From DASXHD01 sp038239005 (GTDB lineage: Bacteria > Myxococcota_A > Polyangia > Polyangiales > Polyangiaceae): a DNA stretch of 11,772 bases. The translations under genes and the position numbers were made by a program. The stretch lies in the NCBI GenBank assembly GCA_038239005.1, contig JBBSFE010000160.1, positions 1 through 11,772 on the forward strand, in the 5' to 3' direction. The notes under the pieces were generated by a model. That model did no database searches. It was not told where the DNA came from and saw nothing but the letters and a program-made list of their open reading frames with translations. This document shows positions 1 to 5,967 of the stretch, piece by piece (within the stretch, counting starts at the first letter, position 1; every line of letters starts with the position of its first letter).

Positions 1-1080
1 CTAGTGCACCGCCGTCGAGATGCGATCAAGCATTCGACGGTGTGAGTTGATGATGGCGTTTGCGGGCTTCGTCCATGCGAACGGCGTTGGTGCCTTGTTC
101 CAGCTTCGCATGTAGGCATCGATGTGCTCGCGCAGCGCACGTTTCGAATGAAAGTCCGTGGCGCTAAGCGATTGCTTGCCGAGGATGCCGAAGAATCCTT
201 CGACTTGATTGAGCCAAGAGGCGCTCGTCGGCGTGTAGTGAAAATGCACCAGCGGATTTTCGGTGAGCCACGCGTTCACGTCGGGCGTGCCGTGCGTCGA
301 CGAGTTGTCGAGAATGACGTGCAGCTCCTGACGCGGATAACGACGCACCACGTGCTTCATGAAGGCGAGAAAATCCATCGCCGTGTGCGCCTCCGTCACG
401 CGGTGCGTGACCTTGCCCGTTGCGATCTCCAACGCGGCATAGAGATCGACGACGCCATGACGTTTGTAGTCGTGCGTGTGTCTCGCAGCTCGACCCTCGC
501 GAAGCGGCAGCGGCAACTGCGAGCGCTGCAGCGCTTGGATCGAAGTCTTCTCGTCGACACTGAGAACGACAGCGTGATCTGGCGGATTGAGATAAAGGCC
601 CACGACGTCTTTCACCTTCGCGACGAAATTCGGATCGCGACTCACCTTGTACGTGCGCACCAAGTGCGGCTTGAGCTCGTTTCTGCGCAGTACGTCGGAG
701 ACGCATCCGCTCGTGAGACCGACTTGCTTCGCGAGCAATCGCGTCGTCCAACGACTGCGCCCCGCCGGCGGGGGCGACATCGCGAGTTGCACGATTCGCT
801 CGACGGTCTCTGCTGGCACCGCATGATCTGTGCGCCCCGCCTTAGGACGCTCCGCGAGTCCCGCGACACCCTCGTCATAATATCGTCGCCGGATCTTCGA
901 AACATGCTCGGGCGACAAGTCGAGACGATGCCCGATCTCGCGACCGGAGACTCCCGCATCGGTCAACAGAATCACGCGCGCACGCCGGACGAGTCCCGCT
1001 CTTTCGGACGAGCGCGAAACGATGGTCTGCAACTCCTGACGCTGCTTAAGGGTGAGCTTGATCTCGATGAGTTCTGCCAT
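1..1080 (-). CDS. IS630-family transposase
   Basis: This 359-residue DDE transposase should cut and paste its own element at TA sites. The N-terminal part has two helix-turn-helix-like stretches (about residues 43-75 and 112-136) expected to bind the inverted repeats. The catalytic triad is visible as D176 (LSVDEKTS), D258 (VILDNSSTHG) and E294 (WLNQVEGFFG); 35 residues separate the last two, the DD35E spacing of IS630. The ATG at 1080 is preferred over a TTG at 1104 because MAELIEIKLT is a typical family start; neither has a clear ribosome site. The stop codon TAG is built from the target duplication plus the flanking base. The gene is intact and points the same way as the tldD operon, 52 bp beyond its last stop, so read-through transcription is plausible. 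Confidence 0.93.
   Translation of the reverse strand: MAELIEIKLTLKQRQELQTIVSRSSERAGLVRRARVILLTDAGVSGREIGHRLDLSPEHVSKIRRRYYDEGVAGLAERPKAGRTDHAVPAETVERIVQLAMSPPPAGRSRWTTRLLAKQVGLTSGCVSDVLRRNELKPHLVRTYKVSRDPNFVAKVKDVVGLYLNPPDHAVVLSVDEKTSIQALQRSQLPLPLREGRAARHTHDYKRHGVVDLYAALEIATGKVTHRVTEAHTAMDFLAFMKHVVRRYPRQELHVILDNSSTHGTPDVNAWLTENPLVHFHYTPTSASWLNQVEGFFGILGKQSLSATDFHSKRALREHIDAYMRSWNKAPTPFAWTKPANAIINSHRRMLDRISTAVH
2..3. repeat. TA target duplication, left copy
   Basis: This TA sits in CTAG at the left edge of the element. It also supplies the first two bases of the transposase stop codon TAG on the minus strand. Confidence 0.8.
4..18 (+). repeat. IS630 left terminal inverted repeat
   Basis: GTGCACCGCCGTCGA matches the reverse complement of 1119-1133 (GTGCAGCGCCGTCCA) at 13 of 15 positions. 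The repeat overlaps the last codons of the transposase gene, so this end of the element is itself coding sequence. Confidence 0.88.
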
Positions 1081-1118
1081 GCCGTACCCAACGCACGGTG
1101 GCAACCGTTAATTCCAGA

Positions 1119-1133
1119 TGGACGGCGCTGCAC
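1119..1133 (-). repeat. IS630 right terminal inverted repeat
   Basis: Read on the minus strand, this begins GTGCAGCGCCGTCCA and pairs with the left end. It lies upstream of the transposase start, so any element-borne promoter would sit between here and position 1081. I could not identify a convincing one. Confidence 0.88.
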
Positions 1134-2044
1134 TAGTCAATAACCGCGTCGGTCGACATCGATGGTGTGCCGTCGAATCGGACGACATCCACGCCGACGT
1201 GATCGCCTGCGACGTCGATGACGAGGAAGTGGTGGAACGCGTGCTCGATGCTCGCATGGTCCAGCGGCGCGCCGAGGCCACCGGTGATGTAACCGCGAAT
1301 GCCGCGCATGTTGAAACGCGCAAACTGGTGAACGTGGCTCGCGAGGATGAGCTCGACGCGCGCGTGCTCCATCATGTCGAGCGCGGCGTTCGATTCGGCT
1401 TCGGCGGTTGCGCCGTCGGCGTCCATGCCGTGCGTGGAGACGCCGTTGTGTGCGAGCGGCTTGTGCATGCCGACGAAGATGTGACGCACGTCGGAGTCGC
1501 CGCGTGCTTGCTCGAGGTCGGCGGCGAGCCACGTGAGTTGATCGCTGCCGAAGCCTGATTGGCTCACGTTGTCGAGCGCGACGAAGTGCACGTGGCCTGG
1601 AAGGTTCACCGAGTAGACGACCTTGTTCGCGAGCTCGCTCTTGAGCGGCGTGAGCTTCGTGCCGAGAAACTTGTCGTGGAATCGCTTCTCGGCGTCCTCG
1701 CGACCGATGTCGAACGCGCCGAGGAAGAGCACCTCGTGATTGCCTAGCACCGGATAAAACGGCGTCGGCGACAACACATCGAGCTCGCTGCGAAAGTGCG
1801 CGTCGAACGAGGGCGTGAGCTCCATGTCGCCGAGGAAAATAAATGCGCTCGCGCCGCGCGCTTTGGCTTCGCGAAACGCCCACGGGAGAACGTGTGCGCG
1901 GTCGTCGCGTGAGTCGCCGCCGACGACGATGCGCGTCGTGCCGTCGGGAACGGGAACGTTCGGGATGGGTTTCGGCGCAACGGGTGGCGAGCCGCCGCAC
2001 GCAGCGAGGAAAAGCCAGAGCAGCCTTCGCATCGCGGGCATCAT
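1133..2044 (-). CDS. Calcineurin-like metallophosphatase, predicted lipoprotein
   Basis: This 303-residue protein has a short signal sequence (MMPAMRRLLWLFLAAC) ending in a lipobox LAAC at residues 13-16, so it is probably an anchored periplasmic or envelope lipoprotein. Metallophosphatase motifs follow in order: GGDSRDD (42-48), GDME (72-75), GNHE (101-104), MHKP (193-196) and SHVH (236-239). Motif I has Arg where many relatives have His (GD-x-H). A GGLGAPLD stretch (255-262) near the C-terminus resembles purple-acid-phosphatase-like secreted enzymes. The substrate is unknown. The chosen ATG overlaps the upstream stop (ATGA); ATGs at 2041 and 2032 are also possible and keep the lipobox. It is the last gene of the tldD operon, and its stop codon is the IS630 insertion site, so the protein appears unshortened. 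Confidence 0.85.
   Translation of the reverse strand: MMPAMRRLLWLFLAACGGSPPVAPKPIPNVPVPDGTTRIVVGGDSRDDRAHVLPWAFREAKARGASAFIFLGDMELTPSFDAHFRSELDVLSPTPFYPVLGNHEVLFLGAFDIGREDAEKRFHDKFLGTKLTPLKSELANKVVYSVNLPGHVHFVALDNVSQSGFGSDQLTWLAADLEQARGDSDVRHIFVGMHKPLAHNGVSTHGMDADGATAEAESNAALDMMEHARVELILASHVHQFARFNMRGIRGYITGGLGAPLDHASIEHAFHHFLVIDVAGDHVGVDVVRFDGTPSMSTDAVID
1134..1135. repeat. TA target duplication, right copy
   Basis: This is the second TA of the CTAG target. It forms the first two bases of the stop codon TAG of the upstream metallophosphatase gene on the minus strand; the G comes from the terminal base of the insertion sequence. Confidence 0.85.
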
Positions 2045-2718
2045 ATCGCGCTCGCAAAAGGCTGTGACTCGGCCGCAATCGGTGCCGCTGGGTCGTCGAG
2101 GTCGAAGAACCGAACGCATGACGCTGCGAAATCTAAGATCGCGCAGCCCGGCGAATCGGCTCGCTTGAGCGTTCCTGGGTTGACGAAGAGAAGCGACGCA
2201 TGTCCTGGCACGCGCGCGTCGGCTGCTCGAAAGCGGCGCACCATACGCTCGTGCGTGTGGCCGCCGACGACGACCGCGAAGTGATTCGAGCGAAGGAGCT
2301 CAGCGAGCTCGTCGTTGGTTTCGAGCGCGTAGCCTTCGTCGTGAGGCCAGAGTCGCCGCATGTCGCTTTCGCCGACACCATGGCAGAGCAAGAGCGGGCC
2401 GAGCGGCGACTCGATTTCGCACGTGGCGGGAAGGGCTTCGAGCAGCGCAATCGACGCGGCAGTGAGCTCGGTGCGCAAGTGCGCGTGCGGAAGCGAGCGC
2501 ACCGTATCTTCGATGAGCCAGCGATCGTGGTTGCCACGAACACCAACCGCGCCCGCCGCGGCAAGGAGCGCGCAGCAGCGGTCGATGTCGCCTTCGCCAT
2601 CGACGACGTCACCGACGAAGAGGATCGCTTCGGTGTTTTCGTCGTCGAAGATCTGGAGCGCCGCCGCGAGCCGCTCGTCTTCCGCGTGAATGTCGCCGAG
2701 GAGCCCGAGCTTCGTCAT
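2041..2718 (-). CDS. YfcE/MJ0936-like metallophosphoesterase
   Basis: This 225-residue cytoplasmic protein has no signal peptide. It has the full motif set of small bacterial phosphodiesterases of the YfcE/MJ0936 type: GDIH (residues 8-11), GDVVD (36-40), GNHD (62-65), CHG (112-114) and GHTH (153-156). FVNPGTLKR (178-186) matches the family's conserved region after motif V. Relatives bind two metal ions and hydrolyse phosphodiesters in vitro, and physiological substrates are mostly unknown. The ATG at 2718 overlaps the tldE stop as ATGA, and the gene's own TGA overlaps the next start, so both junctions look translationally coupled. The frame stays open upstream inside tldE, but that extension is arginine-rich shadow sequence. 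No clear ribosome site is visible. Confidence 0.9.
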   Translation of the reverse strand: MTKLGLLGDIHAEDERLAAALQIFDDENTEAILFVGDVVDGEGDIDRCCALLAAAGAVGVRGNHDRWLIEDTVRSLPHAHLRTELTAASIALLEALPATCEIESPLGPLLLCHGVGESDMRRLWPHDEGYALETNDELAELLRSNHFAVVVGGHTHERMVRRFRAADARVPGHASLLFVNPGTLKRADSPGCAILDFAASCVRFFDLDDPAAPIAAESQPFASAI

Positions 2719-4037
2719 ACGGCGTCGCTGACGCTCGACATTTCGAAATCGTTCGTCGTGATGGTCGGGATACGCATCACTTCGCCCGACGGAATGCGAG
2801 AGCTCCGCGCGCTCATCGTAACGACGTTCGTCAGCATTCTCGCGGGCGATTCGTTGAATCGGAAGTTTTGCACCGCCCGCGTGACGCGCCCGTCCTCGAT
2901 GAGCCAAACCCCGTCGCGCGTCAGGCCCGTGACGCGCAGCTCTTTGCGATCGAGCCAGCGCACGTACCAAAAGCGCGTGACGAGTAGTCCGCGGCGAATG
3001 CCTTCGAGCGGTGTCTCCGTCGCGCCGGCGAACGAGAGCCGAAAGGTGCTGTGCGCGCCGGTGGGCTCGCGATTCGTGTGCTTCGCCCAAAATCGCGTGG
3101 TCGAAAGATTTCGGAGCACGCCCGATTCGATCCACGGCGTTGCGCGAAGGGGGATGCCGTCGTCGTCCCAGGTGCGGCCGGGCGTGAGTGGGTCGAATGG
3201 ATCGGAGCGAAGCGTCACGCGTGGATCGAAGATCGTTTCGCCGATGCGATTGCCGCCGCCACGCTTCGAGAAAAACGAGCGACCTTGATCGGCCGCGCGG
3301 CAATCGAGCGCTTCGATGAAGTAGTCGAGCAGCACCGCAACCGCGGCGGGCTCGAGCACGACCGTGTAGCGCCCTGGATCGAGCTTGGTAGCGCCGCGCG
3401 AGCGCTCGGCTTTGTCGACTGCAATGCGCGCGAGCGCGTCGGCGTCGAGGTCGGCTGCGCGCGTCACTTCCGAGCCCGCCCAACCGGAGCCGGTTCCATC
3501 GCGCGTGCGCGCCGTCATGGTCATCGAAGCTATCGTGTTTCGGCCTTCGGCGCGAAGGCCGGTGCTCGTTGCGAGCGTCGAGGTGTCGGCGTGGCTCTCG
3601 ATGTACCCAGAAGCAACGAGCGATTTCTCTTCGGCGCGCGCAATTGCCGTGCGCGCCGCGGCTGCGCGTAGCGATGGGCTCGAGCCACGCGCTACGTCGT
3701 CCCATGCTTGCGGGTTGTTCGGCGTTTGCGATGGGCCAAGCGGCGTGACCCACTCCGGATCATCGGGCGCGAGCTTCGCCAAACCTGCGGCGCGAGCGAC
3801 GAGCGCTTCGAGCGACGCGCGATCCGTCTGGTTGGTTTCGCTCTTCGCGTGACGCCGCCCGAACGCGAGCGTGAGCCGCACGGTGGTCGCGCTCACCTCG
3901 CCCGCCGTCGTGATTTCGCCGCTCCCGAATCGCACGTGCCCCGAATCACGCTCGCTCACGAGCACCACTGCCGCTGCGCCGAGCTTGCCGGTGAGCGCAA
4001 GCACCCGATCGCAAATCTCGAAGCCGCGCGCGCTCAC
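2715..4037 (-). CDS. tldE: TldE/PmbA-type partner of TldD
   Basis: This 440-residue protein belongs to the TldD/PmbA family. TldE partners TldD in a complex that in E. coli cleaves peptides such as microcin B17 precursor and the CcdA antitoxin. It lacks the HExxxH zinc motif; the corresponding region reads PAAVAVLLDYFIEALD (220-235), as expected for the non-catalytic subunit. Other family-like segments are ESGVLRNL (294-301), THREPTG-like TNREPTG (311-317) and the C-terminal IEDGRVTRAVQNFRFNES (370-387). The GTG start overlaps the tldD stop as GTGA and has GGAG at 4044-4047 with a 6-base spacer, which decides the start. Unlike the TldD here, it has no signal peptide. Assignment to the family is firm; the substrate is not known. 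Confidence 0.9.
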   Translation of the reverse strand: MSARGFEICDRVLALTGKLGAAAVVLVSERDSGHVRFGSGEITTAGEVSATTVRLTLAFGRRHAKSETNQTDRASLEALVARAAGLAKLAPDDPEWVTPLGPSQTPNNPQAWDDVARGSSPSLRAAAARTAIARAEEKSLVASGYIESHADTSTLATSTGLRAEGRNTIASMTMTARTRDGTGSGWAGSEVTRAADLDADALARIAVDKAERSRGATKLDPGRYTVVLEPAAVAVLLDYFIEALDCRAADQGRSFFSKRGGGNRIGETIFDPRVTLRSDPFDPLTPGRTWDDDGIPLRATPWIESGVLRNLSTTRFWAKHTNREPTGAHSTFRLSFAGATETPLEGIRRGLLVTRFWYVRWLDRKELRVTGLTRDGVWLIEDGRVTRAVQNFRFNESPARMLTNVVTMSARSSRIPSGEVMRIPTITTNDFEMSSVSDAV

Positions 4038-5587
4038 GTTTTTCTCCGCGTGCTCGCGACGTTCACGTTTCGAAACCGCGCGGGCGGACACCCGTGGCTC
4101 ACGGCGTTCGATTGCGCGGGCTCGCCTTTTCCGTCGACGAGCGAGCCGTGGAGCGTCCACGAATTCGCGCCGCCGAGCATGTCGCACGAGTGCCAAAACT
4201 CGATCGTGTTCGATTGATACGCGACGTCGCGCAGCGGGCCTGCGATTTTGCCGCCTTTGATCTCGTGGAACATCTGGCCGGAGAACTGGAAGTTGTATCG
4301 TTGATGATCGATCGACCATGAGCCGTCGCCGCTGACGAGGATGCCGTCGTCGGTTGCGGCGATGATGTCATCGAGCGAAGTGTCTTTCTCCGACGGCGCG
4401 AGCGAGACGTTCGGCATGCGCTGAAACGGAATCGCCGACCAATTTTCTGCGTACGAGCACGCGCGTGAACGCTTCTCGCCGATCCACGCGGCTTGGTCGC
4501 GCGTCGTCTGAAAGGAAGCGAGCTTGCCGCGCTCGACGAGATTCCACTTTTGCGTTTTCTCGCCGTCGTCGTCGTAGCCGCATGTCGCGAGGCCGCCCGT
4601 GGTGGTTCGGTCGGCGTAGAACGTGATGGCGTCGCCTGCGTACTCGAGCTTGCCGATTTTGTCGGGCGTCGCGAAGCTCGTCCCCGCGAAGTTTGCTTCG
4701 TAGCCGAGCGCGCGATCGAGCTCGGTCGAATGGCCGATGGATTCGTGGATGACGAGCCACAAGTTGCTCGGCGCGAGCACGAGATCGCGCCTTCCGGGCG
4801 TGATTTGTGGCGCGCCGAGCTTCGCCGCTGCGTCTTCTGCGATTTTGCGCGCGTCGGCTTTGAGCGAAGAGCGCGTGACGTATTCCCAGCCGGCCTGACG
4901 CGGCGCGAGCTCGTGTGCGCGCGTGACCGAGTCTCCCGTGGCGTCGTCCGTGGCGGTGACGCCATAGCGCGCTTCGACGCGCACGATGCGTTGCTCGATC
5001 AGAGAGCCTTCGGTCGACGCGAACGTTTTCTGCTCGGCCGTCGCGCGGCACGAGCCATCCATGTACTTTGCACCTTTCACGCGCTGCACATCCGACCAAA
5101 TGTCGATCAGCATCGCGGCCTTGTCGGCGATCGACACGCTGAACGGATCGACCTCGAGCGGCGTCGCCCAGTGATCGCGATAGGTCGCGACCGGCGCCAA
5201 AATGATCGGGCGCACGCGCGGCCCGAGCCCTGCCTTCGCAATCGCAACGGCGCGTTCTGCAGCACGCGCGGCGCTCGCTTCGTCGACCGTCGCGGATGCC
5301 GCGAAACCCCAAGCTTGCATTGCGTTCGACACGACGAGCACGCGCACACCGATGCCGTAGGTCTCGTCGTCGCTGACTTCGATCACGTGGTCTTCGCGTG
5401 TGGCGACGCTTTGATCGCGCCGCCGCACGACGCGCGCATCGGCGTACGTGGCCCCCGCACGCTTGGCGGCATCGAGCGCGCGACCCAGCACGTCTTCGAT
5501 GCGAACGGCCGGCGCAGTCGGCGACCGCGGTGGCGTACACGCGGCAACCGCGGCCACGGCGAGTAGCTCGCGCCTGGAGAGGCTCAT
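4034..5587 (-). CDS. tldD: TldD-type zinc metallopeptidase with Tat lipoprotein signal
   Basis: This 517-residue protein is the catalytic member of a TldD/TldE pair. The zinc motif HESIGH (HExxxH) is at 281-286, and a likely third ligand is C500 in SHGCP, matching the Cys ligand known in TldD. The N-terminal domain (about 29-230) carries the usual TldD/PmbA beta-strand pattern, for example YGIGVRVLV (77-85). The first 17 residues (MSLSRRELLAVAAVAAC) form a twin-arginine-like signal (SRRELL) followed by a lipobox VAAC, predicting export and lipid anchoring; E. coli TldD is cytoplasmic. The ATG at 5587 has GGAG six bases upstream. It is the first gene of a four-gene operon. The family is certain and the Tat route is inferred; a Sec lipoprotein signal is the alternative. 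Confidence 0.92.
   Translation of the reverse strand: MSLSRRELLAVAAVAACTPPRSPTAPAVRIEDVLGRALDAAKRAGATYADARVVRRRDQSVATREDHVIEVSDDETYGIGVRVLVVSNAMQAWGFAASATVDEASAARAAERAVAIAKAGLGPRVRPIILAPVATYRDHWATPLEVDPFSVSIADKAAMLIDIWSDVQRVKGAKYMDGSCRATAEQKTFASTEGSLIEQRIVRVEARYGVTATDDATGDSVTRAHELAPRQAGWEYVTRSSLKADARKIAEDAAAKLGAPQITPGRRDLVLAPSNLWLVIHESIGHSTELDRALGYEANFAGTSFATPDKIGKLEYAGDAITFYADRTTTGGLATCGYDDDGEKTQKWNLVERGKLASFQTTRDQAAWIGEKRSRACSYAENWSAIPFQRMPNVSLAPSEKDTSLDDIIAATDDGILVSGDGSWSIDHQRYNFQFSGQMFHEIKGGKIAGPLRDVAYQSNTIEFWHSCDMLGGANSWTLHGSLVDGKGEPAQSNAVSHGCPPARFRNVNVASTRRKT
4044..4047 (-). promoter_or_regulatory. Ribosome binding site for tldE
   Basis: GGAG on the minus strand lies six bases before the GTG start at 4037, inside the last codons of tldD. 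It supports the GTG start over the longer open frame. Confidence 0.65.
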
Positions 5588-5593
5588 GCTAAT

Positions 5594-5597
5594 CTCC
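5594..5597 (-). promoter_or_regulatory. Ribosome binding site for tldD
   Basis: GGAG on the minus strand sits six bases before the ATG at 5587, in the 17-bp gap to the divergent mpo1-like gene. It supports this start, and with it the signal peptide. Confidence 0.7.
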
Positions 5598-5604
5598 GGT
5601 CGTC

Positions 5605-5967
5605 ATGTCCGAAAAGAAGACGTTCCACGACTACATGCGTCAGTACCACGAAGATCATCAGCACCCGGTCAACAAGGCGTGCCACATGATCGGAATTCCG
5701 ATGATCGCTCTCTCGTTGCCGGTCATCCCGATCGCGCCGCCCGTGGGTCTCGGCATGTTCACTACCGGTTGGGCCTTCCAGTTCGTCGGCCACATGTTCG
5801 AAGGCAAGAAGCCCTCGTTCACGCGCGACCTCCGCTACCTCGCCATCGGCCCGGTGTGGATCGGCGTGGAATGGATCGAGCTCGTCACGGGCAAACGCCT
5901 TTACCGCGTCCGTGAAACCCCGCGCCACGTCCACACGAACGGCGCCTCCGCGCACGCCCAAGCTTAG
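5605..5967 (+). CDS. DUF962/Mpo1-like membrane protein
   Basis: This 120-residue protein has the hallmarks of the DUF962 (Mpo1/YGL010w-like) family: the N-terminal H20-PVN-x3-H27 cluster followed by IGIP, and FQFVGHMFEGKKP (58-70) with H63 and E66. Hydrophobic segments at about 29-50, 52-62 and 77-93 suggest an inner-membrane protein. The yeast member Mpo1 is an iron-dependent dioxygenase that shortens 2-hydroxy fatty acids; the conserved histidines agree with metal binding, but that activity is only a possibility here. It is the only plus-strand gene. It starts 17 bp from tldD (divergent) without a recognisable ribosome site, and its stop overlaps the stop of the Omp85 gene. The His/Lys-rich N-terminus and the start are typical of the family. 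Confidence 0.9.
   Translation: MSEKKTFHDYMRQYHEDHQHPVNKACHMIGIPMIALSLPVIPIAPPVGLGMFTTGWAFQFVGHMFEGKKPSFTRDLRYLAIGPVWIGVEWIELVTGKRLYRVRETPRHVHTNGASAHAQA

Larger units (their letters stand above)
4..1133 (-). mobile_element. Complete IS630-family insertion sequence
   Basis: The element is about 1130 bp, close to the usual size of this family, and carries one transposase gene filling almost its whole length. Its ends are imperfect inverted repeats (4-18 and 1119-1133, 13 of 15 matching). It is flanked by TA on both sides (2-3 and 1134-1135), the duplication expected for IS630/Tc1-mariner elements. Each TA lies in a CTAG context, which is the reported preferred target of IS630. Intact ends, an intact reading frame and a visible duplication together suggest a recent and possibly still active insertion. 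Only one base of left flank is visible, so the left boundary rests on symmetry with the right end. Confidence 0.9.

Noticed and set aside
1081..1104. TTG start adding eight residues to the transposase
   Set aside because: The ATG at 1080 gives the usual IS630 N-terminus and the TTG has no ribosome site.
124..1143. Long plus-strand frame of 339 residues opposite the transposase
   Set aside because: It is a mirror frame of a clear DDE transposase, is Arg-rich with no recognisable domain, and arises from high GC codon bias.
1137..2078. Second minus-strand frame of 313 residues over the lipoprotein phosphatase
   Set aside because: It is extremely Arg-rich with no motifs, while the overlapping frame has all metallophosphatase motifs.
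2200..3288. Plus-strand frame of 362 residues across the phosphoesterase and tldE
   Set aside because: It covers the junction of two well-supported minus-strand genes and shows no family features.
2719..3753. Long N-terminal extension of the YfcE-like protein
   Set aside because: The open frame continues upstream inside tldE, but the sequence is Arg/His-rich shadow; the family start MTKLGLLGDIH and the ATGA overlap fix the start at 2718.
4038..4319. N-terminal extension of TldE
   Set aside because: It lies over the tldD C-terminus and is Arg-rich; the GTG at 4037 with GGAG at good spacing fits the family start.
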